NCBI RefSeq assembly: GCF_030052815.1
Contig: NC_079500.1
Span: 5,230,298-5,294,297, forward strand
DNA: 64,000 nucleotides
Origin: Hevea brasiliensis
Taxonomy: Eukaryota; Streptophyta; Magnoliopsida; Malpighiales; Euphorbiaceae
Direction of reading: 5' to 3'
The notes below the pieces were generated by a model that searched no databases, was not told the origin of the DNA, and saw only the letters and a list, made by a program, of their open reading frames with translations. A program made the position numbers and the translations under genes. Positions 46,725-58,545 of this stretch are shown here, piece after piece; within the stretch, counting starts at the first letter, position 1, and each line of letters starts with the position of its first letter.

Positions 46725-48176
46725 ATGTCCATGGGTCCCCATACAGTTAATGGCATCCGAAGAACGAGAACTTTTCATTACTTCTGGTGCCAAACTTGCA
46801 GACGAACCTTAAGGTTCACCTCAATAAACCCACATGAAAACTTCTGTCCTTATTGCTTTGATGTGCTGAATCATGAGCTTGACATATCAAGGCCTAGGCA
46901 TGTCCATGACCTGACCGAACCCTATCAGGGTTCTCGGTTGTTGGACTCGTTAGCACTAATGCTTCATCCTTCAATAAGGCGGAGATATCCTGAATTTAAT
47001 AGAAGAATTCGTTGGGAATCTGAAGGTGCCAATGCACCTTGGATTACCCTTCAGTTTCTTGATCCTCCTCTCTCACAAAGACTACCCATGACTGCACCAC
47101 CACATACGGTGGTTCCCGGCGATTTTGAGGTTGGAAGAAATGATAATTTTGATGATGCAGCTGCCGTGTTTGCTCAGGATATGGCTGATATTGACAGACC
47201 AGGGCCGCCTCCTGCGCCAGATTCAGCTATTGAGATACTGCCAATAGTGATGATAACACAGGAGCATTTGATAAAGGACACGCATTGTCCTGTGTGTAAG
47301 GATGAATTTGAGGTTGGTGCGGAGGTGAGGGAGCTTCCCTGCAAGCATTTATACCATTCTGATTGCATTATTCCATGGTTGAACATGCACAATTCCTGCC
47401 CAGTTTGCCGGAGCGCTGTGCATGATGGTTTTGAGGATCATCTCCAGCAAGAAAATGGTCAGTCTTTTGGCCTTGAAGACGTAGTAAATAGCATGAATTG
47501 GCTGAGGAATCAGTTCCTTTCTCTATGGCCTGTACGTGCATTTTCAGATTGGACCCAGAGATATCTTGATTTCTTGGATGACAGGGTTTCATCTTCTAGG
47601 GGAGGTCAGTTTGGAATTTCCTCATCCTATTTTCTTCTTTTCTTTGTTTTTTTAATTTGTACTTACAAAAAACTTTGTGCAATGGTTGAAATTCTATGCC
47701 TTCTTTAGATTCCCTTACTAGACTTTGAAGGAGAAAGAAATACTTAATTTCTTCTCCTGTCAATTATTTTTCCATACCAATTATAAATGCAATATGAAAA
47801 ATAAAGTAGAAATCAAATAAAGGCCGTGAGGTTTCCAGTTCGGGTCCCAGTCATAGCCAAGTATATCCCAAAAAAAGCCCAAGTTGTCTGGAAGACCTGT
47901 TTTGGGTCAGGTTACTTGCCTTGACTCCAGGGTATCTTAATATTGATTGGCTAGTGAGTGTCTTTGTTATGTTATTCACTAGCAGGGTTGTATTTCTTGT
48001 AACTAGAGGTATTTTTCTTCTGTGTGAAAATTTGCTTGTGAAATCAGCTGACTGCAATCCCAAAAGAAAAAGGCCAAGTGATCTTTATAATGAATTTGAA
48101 GTGCTAATGGATCAAACTTTGGTTCCGATCTTTTCCTGCAGCTAGTTCCCGGTGGCGTTCTTTGTTTTTTTTATGA
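46725..48176 (+). CDS. Zinc-ribbon and RING-H2 type E3 ubiquitin-protein ligase
   Basis: Two exons, 46725-47604 and 48142-48176, give 304 residues. The open frame continues past 47604 into the intron. Splicing at G|GTCAGT to CTGCAG|CT instead gives an 11-residue end, SSRWRSLFFL preceded by Ala, which fits the Trp-rich ends of this family. The N-terminal zinc ribbon (FWCQTCRRTLRF ... ENFCPYCFD) has Cys at 22, 25, 41 and 44. The C-terminal RING-H2 has Cys/His at 188, 191, 206, 208, 211, 214, 225 and 228 (HCPVCKDEF ... ELPCKHLYHSDCIIPWL ... CPVC). This architecture is that of the RHC/RDUF-like plant E3 ligases, which transfer ubiquitin with an E2. The linker between the domains is Pro-rich and acidic. 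Substrate unknown. The gene is divergent from the RETICULATA-related gene, 1.7 kb away. Confidence 0.92.
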
Positions 48177-49945
48177 CTCGGCATCTCAATCATTCTTCAA
48201 GCTGGAAGCTTTACATTTTAGCCTTATAATTGAATCATTTCTTAGCTAGGCAGGTATATCTAATTTATTCTAAAATTTTCAAGAGTGCAAAGCTGAAAAG
48301 ATATTGAAGCTTAACAGGTATGCTTTCCATTTACTTCTCTTGTGTGATTGATGTCCTTAAAATGCATTAGCTTTAAGACATAATCCAACTGTTATTTGTC
48401 ACTTAGCAGGTGCTAAAATGACTAAATTGAAAAGGAAAAGAAAATGACCAGTATTGGTTTCTGCAGCTTTCAGGATTCACTTCTCTGGAATGTACATATA
48501 TAGATGAAACATGATAATAATTAATAAACATTGGGGTTGTGAAGAAAATGTATACTGATCCTCAACTAGTCCATGAAAATTTAGTAATTTCTTGAGAACT
48601 TGGTACTTTGGAGTCAGTCCTACACAAGACAAATTTAGTTCAATACTAGCATAGAACAAAACGAGAAGATTGTTCCTCCACAATCTATTGTCTCAAGTCT
48701 ACCAAACCTGAAACCCCATTGCGACCACCTGAGCTAAGCCTAAATGGTCTCAAATGTTACGTAACAATATTTTCATTCTGCAATTATTTTTTACAGAGCT
48801 CTTCAGGGAGAAGGAAGCATTGAACTTGAACTGTTCCAGAAGACTTCTGCATGGAGAAGGAAGCATTGTACTATTAGAGTCTTGATATAATGAAGGCTAC
48901 TACAGATTTCAGAAATGCATTCTGATTTGGAGAAGATGATTTGATTTATATTTAAATACAATTCTGCAGACATTGTAATAATCCAAGAATTATAAATTCT
49001 ATGTTATACAATCCATACAATCCAATATTTGATTAGAGGAATACTAAATAAAAAGCCATCTGGCTCTTTCTTTTCATCTATAACTTTTCCAGTAGTATTC
49101 AAACCTTAAATTTGCAGCAGCAATTTTTCTTTTTCATTCTTTTTTAATTTACAAAAAATAAGTTGACCAGATTAAATTAAAGAGTTGCAGTTAGCATGAA
49201 AGAGCAATTACTAGAACCGAGAGCAAGACTTCATAAAATTGATTTGAAGAGGGAGAGATAGAAGAAAGGGTGAAGATGCATGTTGAGCTTCTCTCGTCCA
49301 AACTTGAGTTTTTCTGAAGAGTGCGTCGCGGGGCCGCGTTCAAGACCTTCTGATGAGGCATCGAAGAAAAAGGTCTGAAATACAGAAAGCCCACCAGAAC
49401 TCTCATCTTAACTGTTGTTGATTGTAAATTAGAGTTGACAGAAAGGAGAATGATAGCTAATTTTAACAGTAATTTTTCTTCACTTTTATCAAGTCAACCA
49501 TAAAATCTCAAGAAGCTAAATTCGTATGAAGATGTAATCTATTGCCCCAGAAGTTTACAATTTTTCCTTAACATTGTCTTGCAGATGTTTCCAATGAACC
49601 TATATATTTTACACTTGGAACAAACAGGAAAAGGTTCATGAAATCTACAATACGTAGTAACTTCTTGATCACTGTCTCGGGGTTGTTCCCTTTGAGAAGA
49701 AACTCATGTTTCCTTGTGACATCGGAAATCTAGAAGTGACATGAGAGGCCTGCCACCTTATTGGCTTTGACCTGCAATTCATCTTTGTTTCATTTACATT
49801 TATGTCAATTTTCTGAAGAAAAACGAAAAAGACTTTGCGAACTTCTCATAGAAGTTTCTACCATCTTCGCCAGAGCAAAACTGTGTATCAAACATCTTCT
49901 AACTATGCCTCAGAAACTGTCTATGATTATGAAATGTAAATGTGA
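48177..49945. other. 3' region of the RING gene and intergenic DNA
   Basis: Likely RING-gene 3' UTR, possibly with a UTR intron: an acceptor-like TTTTTTACAG at about 48787-48796 precedes sequence in which GAGAAGGAAGCATTG occurs twice (about 48809 and 48852). AATAAA near 49047 could be a poly(A) signal. The minus-strand frame 49191-49406 (71 codons) has no recognisable homology. Nothing else is identified before the last exon of the DUF7036 gene. Confidence 0.45.
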
Positions 49946-52900
49946 TCAACAAAAAAGTTGAAAGATCAAGAGTCCAGAAAATCCCAACCACCAGATCTCC
50001 CTGTAGAAAGGACTTGCTGATACGGCTGCAAAACCATGCAACTATGTTAATATAATGACAGAAGCAAGTTCAAAAGTATAATCATATCATAATTATCAAA
50101 ATGCATATATTAAGCAAATTTAAGTTCAACATCAACACCATTTAATCATATCAAAACATAGCATTACAGTGAATTAGAACTGGCCAGGGCCAGTTCATGC
50201 CCTGAACTGAATCGACCCTAAACCTTATATAGGGGGCCAGTTTTGGTCCCCCCCTCCCAACCCGGAATCAGAACCGGCAGTCCAGTCCGGTTGAACCATA
50301 TTTAAAAAATGGGCAACGTGGTGGATGCGGGAATGCACCACATGGACCAAATTGCTCAAAAACAGAAACCGAAACCTTCATTGAACTGGACCGAAATTGG
50401 TCCTGAACTGAAACTGGCTGGACCTGGAACTGCCCATGGCCAGTACGGTTAAATTCATTCCCTTTCCCAACCCTGACCTGCCTGTTCTGGCCCAGAATAG
50501 GCCCAGACCAGACCAGTGGCCAGGTCTACTGTGCATGCATTTGACAAAACAGTGCCAAAGTCCAGTAGTTTAACTGCAAAAAATTGGGTTTATGCTCCAT
50601 CCACAAGCATTCCATTTGCAAAGGATTGTTTTACTGGCAAAATCTAGCTCACTTTGCATCATGGTTAACTACAGAGAAATTCAGGTGCTTACTAACATGC
50701 ACACCAGTGATCTGGGCAAGTAATTGTACATATGGACACTAATAAATAGGTAATTGACATGAAAAAGTGCTTACCATGCATATGGATAACTCCTCATGTG
50801 CGTGCATGCACGCTCTTGTATATAAGAACACAAAGCCACATTCATGGCAAGGACATATTTAGAGAATCTATTGCAGTAGGCAGTGCCTCTCATCTCAATT
50901 CACGTGGTGCAATGGGGGTGGCGAGCAGGCACACTTACAAGTACTTGTACTTTTACACACATATTTACCAATATGCAGGTAAGCACACATGTTACAAAAG
51001 CAGTAATAGATAGTATCTGCCATCTCAATTCATATGCTTATGTGCACATGCGTTCACACACACAAATGAAAAGACTTGCCTTTATGCAAGTAAGCACTAC
51101 TCCATTTTAAACCTCATTTTATTAGTGTACATATTTACAAAACAAGCAACAGACCTCTCCCATCTAAATTTATTTATTGCCATTGTTACTTCCAAAAGCT
51201 CCCTCCCATGGCTCCTAACAGTGTCATCACAAAAAATCCATTATTAAAAACTGACTACAAAGGATAATTTTAAGCAATTCATTTGGTCTTTCATATTCTC
51301 AATTTAAGCCAACTTAATCAGAGCTCTAAGAAACATGCAGTTTTGTCCAAATTATGACAGTGCTCAACACTCTCACTATCAAGCTATTTGTCCAAATTAT
51401 GACAGTGCTCTACCCTATCATTTTATGTGTGTACATTTTATATATAAAGTAGACAAAAACCACTGCACATTTTATATGTACTCAGTTTAGAATGGGCAAT
51501 GAAAGGCCAAGCAAGGGTAGACCAATATTGTAATATCTATTTATTTTCAAATGCTTCCATACATCATAATAATACAAACAAGAAGTACAAACAATAACTA
51601 ACCATATACATAGTTATTATTAGGAGAACAGGAGGGCTCAGTTTCTCCCTGATCATAGTATGGGGGTTAGCAGCTGAGAATAACAAATGAACCATAAGTA
51701 ATTTAAAAAGTTAAAAAGAATTCGTAGGCAACAAATTACAATATGATGGAAAACTCATGCACAATATTGCTCAAGAAAGCACTGAGTCAAAATTTAAAAT
51801 TTATTTTTACAGATAATCTCTCATTTGCAAACCAACAATTACTAAGAAATAAAATTTACCCAAGGAAAGAAAACCATCACATCAAAGTGCAAATATTTTC
51901 CATGCGGTACCCACATTGAGGTAAGGAGAGAAAGGTAAAAGAAAGTCATAAAGTGGTACTTGGTACCATGAACTTACATGATGGAGATGGTGCAGATGGA
52001 GATGGAGCAAGTGATTGAGATACTGGACCTTTGGTTGGTGTGGAACCATAGGATACTTGAGGTAAAGGAGAGTGATCCGTGGGCAGTTGTGATGGGGGAT
52101 CCACTGGACGTAAGTAAGGACTTCGGTTAGAATAAGATGGTGATGAGCTTGGAGATATTGGAGAACCATGGTGTCCAGAAGGGTGACGAGCTCGAGGATT
52201 AGCTGTTACCACAGAAGGTGCTGGAGAATTTACAGGAGGCGAAGAATGGTGTGGCCCACTTTTTGGGCTTGTTGCATGTGAAGGACTATCATCTGATGGA
52301 GAGGACGCTGGAAGGGGTGATGGAGAAGAAGTAGGACATGGGGAAATTGGAGGTTCAGCATAATCACTGGGCTCTGGAGATGGAGCAGGTGAAGGAGTTG
52401 GAGGGTTTGCATGAAGTGTACCTTTTAAATATGATGATAAAATAACACTCTTTACTTTACCAAAAACTGAGTTATCAAGGCCAAGATTCTTTGAGGGAGA
52501 ATCTGTGATTGTTTGAGCCAACTGTTTCAATCTCTGTGGCAGAAGGCTCCCTTGGTCTGATATGACAGAAGCCTGAACAGTGACTGGGGCATTTATCGTG
52601 GAGCCAGCCACGTTTGTTATTTGCACAACTACATTCTGTCAAACAAGGTAAAAAAGAACAAGGAAATTAGACAACCAGTATTTTAGTCAACTTATTCTAC
52701 AGGCATAATTCTATACCCTTTATCAGCTAGCACTCATGCAGTTTACTTAAAAGTTGATTATCAGGGTTAGTGACAAAATACTATTCCACACAAAACTGAG
52801 GATATAATTTAAATCCGTAATTCAGTATCAGTTTACATTTGCTTCCTAGTATTTTCACATCTGCTAGGGCCACCCAACATTGACTAAATAGTTTATAATA

Positions 52901-55900
52901 ATTCACAATTTCATGAAATGTCTAAAATTCTGGTATTTTCCATTTACTCAATCAAGAGATTAAGGTTTCATTAGTGATAAATTATTCTTGAACAGGAATT
53001 GATATTTGGTAAGGTAATGTCAAATTGTTAAAACACTAAGAGAATGAAACCTAAAGTCATAACATGGTTTCAATTTTCAAATAAAAACAGAACTCCTAAA
53101 ACATGTAAAATGCTAAACGTGTAATACCTCATAAGGCCTCAAATGCAATCCAAACTTCAATTGGTCCCTTAACTCAGTGAGATTATCCAGTATTTCAGCT
53201 AATGAATTATTGAGGGTAAAATTAAAGAGGATCTGGGGCATCTGCCAAAAGGAAGCATAGGGCACAGGGATTACAGTGATACCCCCAGGAAACTTCAAAA
53301 TCTCAAACATAGAAGGCTGCCCAAAAATTGAGGTTGTCAAAGTCAAATTGGACTGCTGAAGGAACACCTCAACTAAAGATGACCTCAGCACACTTAAGGA
53401 CACTTGATTTATTGGAATATTTATTGAGTCAGAAAGAACACCAAACACCACATCAGTCCAGTTAGATGCACCTGATTGGTGCATGGATAGGATAGCCACC
53501 TGTTAAGAAGAGAGATTTTAGATTCAATTTATAACCATATTTGAGCACACAGGTTGTATGCAGCTGCTGAAGTTTGAAGAAATACCTTTGCATTTGGCAC
53601 ACCTATTTCATCAGTGATATCATACTCTAATCTTCCAATGTGTGGAATAAGCTGCGAAACTGGCTGTTGCAGTCTAAAGTATGCTTGCACTGTGGCTGGA
53701 AATAAGAAATGAGTGATATATGATTCATGGCATAAAGCAAGTTACTCTTATGAGAAAATGAATAAACTCAGATATAGAGTTTAATAGGTTGCATTGCAAC
53801 ATGAATACTCCACAGAAAGATGTATGAAGTTTCAATACCAAATGCATTTCCTCATAAAATATATCAGAAAGTTATAACTTCGAAATTTTTTTTTAAGAGT
53901 AATTTTGTTTATTTTCAAAGCATTACTTAAAGAAAAATTTTTAATAGTATATAAGAGGAGATATATAAATTGTGCTATAAGCTAAAAAGGAGCTACAGTC
54001 TGGACCAAAATATAGTTAACTTCAAAACAATAAAATGCAAGATTCTAAAAATTACAAGGGTGAATACAACACTTTAAAACATACTGCAATCATTTCTTTC
54101 ATTGTATACCTATAAACAATGGGCTGGCATTCAACACACAAAAAATGATCTTGGTAAAAAAATACCAGGAGAGATAAATCACAACCCAGAAACGGAAAGA
54201 TTCAAAAAAAAAAAAAAAAAGACCTAAAATCTAATCCTTTCACATTCATGAGAACTACATGTACAATGTCAACTGCGAGTGAAAAATGTTATATGTCTTT
54301 TAAGCTTAGGTACCAAATTTAACCCTCCAAGCCTGACTTCCTCTTGAACGGCCAATTTTCTGTGTTTTCCTTTTATGTCACACCTTCACTTCTAAACCTT
54401 GTGCTTGAATTAAATTGCTTTTACTACAACATTCATTGGACGTCTTTTTGGATCGTTCACTTGTTCTGGTTAGGTGAGTCAAATTCAGCAGCTTGATGGC
54501 TTCTGAGATAGTTGTGTATCATTTTCAGAATCAAATACTGAAACCACTAATCATGCATAGTTTTTTTTTTCTCTTTTTCTTTTTACAATGTAAAGCTACC
54601 CTAAAATGACAATATATGAACATGCATGTCTGTAAGCAGACATGCATACATTTCCCACAAAGAGTGAGGGAGAGGCAAGAATTTTATTGAACAAATAGAA
54701 GGAATCGACCTACTTGAGATTTCAATTTACTTCCAACAAAAGCATGACCACTTGCAGAGGTAAGTTAATGCTGCAAGTTGCAACAACCACCTTAAACTAA
54801 ATCAGCAAGTAAATAGTCAACTTGATGGATCTAAAAAGTCAAAGTCTGCTTCATGCATGGTATAATCTGCCTCTTGTATCTTAATTGTTTGTAGCTAGTC
54901 ATCAACAGTGAAAATTTGAAATACTATCATCATAGTTTCAAATCGTAGTCGCGGTCGTAGGTAACGGAAACAGGTTTGTGACAGCCATAATGTAACAGTA
55001 ACAGCCTGACTGTTAAGCAAATTTTTCAAAAAAATTTGCAAAGTTCATAAAATGACCATATATTAGTAGATACAAGTAAAACCAAGATATACAACTATAT
55101 AATAAGCACAAATACATCAAATATAGGCAATTAAACTATCATGTTTAGACATCATTAGCATTAATCAATTTATAACTAGAATAGAGATATTTAATGATAA
55201 TCTTAGCTTAGCAAACAATTAAGGAGAGATTTTGTAGAAGGAAGGAGAAATTTGAGTGAAAATTTGAAAGAATATGAGAGATATAGCAACTTTTGAAGAA
55301 AGAATAAGCAGACAAAGAAAAGAGAAGCAAAATGACACTGTTTCCATGTGATTGCAACATAGGAATAATTAAATAATGGCCATTAAATAACGGCTGTCAC
55401 CGTTACATAAGGTATGTAATGGTTATGACCATTACACCTGCAAGTCCAGATTTGCAGGTAAATAACGTGTATCGTGTAACGGGCCCTTCCAAAACCTGTA
55501 TTTTGAAACCATGTCTATCATATTAAAAAAGGGGGGTAGTCACAACTTGTATTGGCCTTGGAATTTACTTAATGCATACAATTAATAAAAATTGGAAACT
55601 CTAAAATCTAAATTTGTCTAATCTTTGAATACTATTTCCTCGCTATAAGATTCAATAAAAGGAAAACTTTTCAATATAATAGAAGTAGAATCAAATCTCC
55701 AAAATTATCAAATAAGGTAAAATATAACATACTCTCAAAGTCTCAGATGATTAGATCAACCTATTCCTAGAACAACCAGAAACAATCTCATCAAAAAAAA
55801 AAAAAAAAAGATAGTCCACAAACATAAAAGGCAAACAATGCATTTACCCATTTACCCCAAACATTAGAAATCCCTCATCAAAGAGTTAAAAGACGAAAAA

Positions 55901-56468
55901 ACTGCACACCCATAACCTCAAAAGCATAAGAAAAAGCCAAACTAACTTAATAAGTGAAATTCTATGGTGCAAAAATACAGAAAACCCATTTATACTAACA
56001 GTTACAGAACCTTAATTACATAATAACAAGGAAGAATAACCAATACCCATTTGCTCAAAGCATCGAAAAAATATCCCGATCAAACAGAAAACTGCTAAAC
56101 ACAGCATGCCACATGCCCCAAATAACCAATACCCTAAAATTAAATAAAAACATTACACTGCTAAACATAAAAATTAAACAAAAAGGGAGAAGAAGTGTAC
56201 CACTTAGCTTAATTGTAGCTTTGGCATCAAAGCCATCTAACTTTGCCTTACGGAAAGGGAGGATCCAGAAAAACCCAGATAACAAAAGAGACAAACTGAG
56301 AATCAAAACGAAAAAACATCTAAAACTTAACTCCTTATATATTATTGATAATCCCATCGAACACCTCTCACAGAAAAGACCCGAGGAACCTTCTCCCCTG
56401 CCTCCTCTTCTATTTCTACTCTCATGACTCTGCTGTTGCTGCAGATTTTGCTGCAATTCTTTCCCCAT
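49946..56468 (-). CDS. DUF7036 proline-rich membrane/wall protein
   Basis: Five minus-strand exons join in phase to 495 residues: 56468-56201, 53695-53586, 53499-53128, 52635-51978 and 50025-49946. The N-terminus has a Gln-rich cytosolic start and a membrane segment (FFVLILSLSLLLSGFFWIL, about residues 51-69). The middle is the conserved DUF7036 region (ATVQAYFRLQQPVSQLIPHI, SLVEVFLQQSNLTLTTSIF, ILNNLTELRD-type text). Exon 4 ends in a Pro/Ser-rich arabinogalactan-like tail (many SPSP and APSP). A stop 30 bases past the exon 4 donor (T|GTAAGT) had suggested an earlier end. Splicing to 50025 instead adds VSASPFYREIWWLGFSGLLI and a short hydrophobic end, as in GPI- or membrane-anchored wall proteins. 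Function unknown. Introns 1 and 4 are large, and each carries a hAT-type MITE. Confidence 0.87.
50175..50528 (+). mobile_element. hAT-type MITE in intron 4 of the DUF7036 gene
   Basis: Starts TAGAACTGGCCAGGGCCAG and ends GACCAGTGGCCAGGTCTA; the complement of the end is TAGACCTGGCCACTGGTC, so the outer 12 bases match at 11 positions. Flanks CAGTGAAT (50167-50174) and CTGTGCAT (50529-50536) agree at six of eight. It is much richer in G and C than the intron around it, with repeated GGCCAG/CTGGCC/GAACTG words. No coding. Confidence 0.75.
54931..55513 (+). mobile_element. hAT-type MITE in intron 1 of the DUF7036 gene
   Basis: Left end CATAGTTTCAAA and the complement of the right end CATGGTTTCAAA match at 11 of 12. 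Flanks ACTATCAT (54923-54930) and TCTATCAT (55514-55521) match at seven of eight, an 8-bp target duplication. Both ends hold GTAACGG-type words (GGTAACGG at about 54960, CCGTTAC and GTAACGGGCCC near 55395 and 55475). Length 583 bases, no open frame. Confidence 0.8.
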
Positions 56469-56489
56469 TGCAAGAGCATCTGGAACTGA

Positions 56490-56545
<56 letters not shown>

Positions 56546-56682
56546 AAAAATTGAGAAGATTAGAGACAAGTGTTCATGGTGGGCATTTTGCCTCTCTACA
56601 TTAACTACGCATAAGCCCACTTTTTCTCGTCTATTCTATTTCCCCTTTACTAATCACTATAATCTTCTTTAAGCATATTCAT

Positions 56683-56717
<35 letters not shown>

Positions 56718-57986
56718 ACAGATCTCCTGCTTCTCACTTTCCATACACTAAACACCCATGCTTACGTGGACATATCAATGACCTCTAACCACAGATTTGA
56801 CCCACGCATTTTTAAAATAAGCGGTTGATATCACTCATCACATGATAGATATAAGCTTGGAATTTTTTTTATTTTTAAATTTGTAGGGTCTTTTTTTAAT
56901 TTTTTTTAAAGAAGCAATTTTCCAATAGTGGTTTTTTTAGGCTACCCAACGTTGAGGGGAAGCAAAGGTGAAAGGGAGAGGGAGAAAGTATAAAAAAAGG
57001 GAAAGAGATCATTGGATATGATAAATAAGATAATAAAGTTTGAAAAATCCAATTAGGGTTATGAGATAATAAAGTGGAAAATTTGTTATTAATTATTACT
57101 TATTCGGTCTATTTTTATTAGTAGTATTTAAATTTTATATAATAATTAAGAAAGTGATTAAATAATCTAATTTTTTATTAAAATATATTATTAATGGATT
57201 GTGGACACGTTCAAACTCATTCATATACTTTATTTTTATTAAAACATTATATATGTAGCGTGCTTGCATGTGTGGAGAGGTTATATCTAAATAATGACTC
57301 TTGTCACATTTATCATGATTTTAACAGTGATTCATTTCTGTCACTAATCATGTATGTATGCGTGTTCTATCTATCGATAAAAAAAATATTATTAATTTGA
57401 CTAAATTATTCTTTATCTTACTTAATTATTTCATTTATAAATGTTTATTTTATTTAATAAAAATAGAGAATAAAATTAAAAAAAAATTAATGCCCATTAA
57501 TCTTTTAAATGTCATAAATAATTTTAAATAAAAAAAATTTAAATATAACAAATAAAAATAAATGAGATATTATTATAATATTAATTATTAATTTTGATGC
57601 CATTTGCAATTAAATTCAAATGTGGGTATGGACTAATGTGTTATCTTGTAATGCACATTTCTTTAGCTTTTAAGTATTAATCATAACATAAGATTATATA
57701 ATTATTGTTCTTCTTTGTTTTGTTTTGGGTTTTACTTACTCTGTGCAGTAACTAGGAAGCAATGACTGTTGACCAATATGAGACTAACACATGGGCATTG
57801 ACGAATATGCGGCCAACACGTGTCATCGTAATTTGTTGAGGATTATTTTTTAGTCAATATGATTAATCATGTTTAAAGATTGTGATTATAGTTCTATGGC
57901 ATATACATTGACGATTTGATGCTTGTTTTGAATTTTTATTGGTTTATAGTGTGATTTAAATTTACACATTGGCATTAGGTGGTGAG
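56469..57986. other. DUF7036 promoter side and AT-rich intergenic DNA
   Basis: 56469-56760 is the leader and proximal promoter on the minus strand, with two CT/GA microsatellites (about 56489-56539 and 56682-56718). Farther out the DNA is AT-rich; no gene seen. A short open frame at 57194-57400 has no protein character. Confidence 0.55.
56489..56539 (+). repeat. (CT)n microsatellite in the DUF7036 leader
   Basis: About 25 CT units just upstream of the minus-strand ATG at 56468, that is GA repeats in the probable 5' UTR, a common plant leader/promoter feature. Confidence 0.95.
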
Positions 57987-58229
57987 TAGGGGTGAATATT
58001 TGATTCGAATCAAATCGGATTAAGTCATAAAAACTGAATTATATATTTTAGAAACTGAATTGAATCGAAATGGATGAAAAATAGAATCGAACTGAACCAT
58101 TTTATTTCGATTCAGTTCAAATCGATCGGTTTTATTTTTATTAATTTTTTAATTTAGATTTGATTTTTAAGTTATTTAATATAATTTTGACATTGGTTTT
58201 AACCTAATAACCATTAATCAATGAAATTA

Positions 58230-58280
<51 letters not shown>

Positions 58281-58545
58281 CATATAATTCATAAATTACT
58301 CATAAAAATAAATCAATTCAAAAATTGATTCAGTTTGATTTGGTTCGATTTGAATATATAAAATTACTATTCGATTCGGTTTAATTAATTTTTTTCTCTT
58401 AAAAATCGAATCGAACCGAAATAATTGAAATTTTTATAATATAAAACCGAACCAATCTTAATTATTTTAAAAATTAAATTGAATGATCGAATTAAAACAG
58501 TTTGGTTCGATTTATTTAATTTGAATCGAATAATGCTTACCCCTA
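57987..58545 (+). mobile_element. hAT-type MITE, 559 bases, with 8-bp target duplication
   Basis: Left end TAGGGGTGAATATTTGATTC; the complement of the right end is TAGGGGTAAGCATTATTCGA. Flanks GTGGTGAG (57979-57986) and GTAGTGAG (58546-58553) agree at seven of eight. The interior is rich in CGGTT/AACCG and GAATCGAA words on both strands, with an (AT)n run at 58233-58276. Related to the copy at 33690-34199. Confidence 0.87.
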
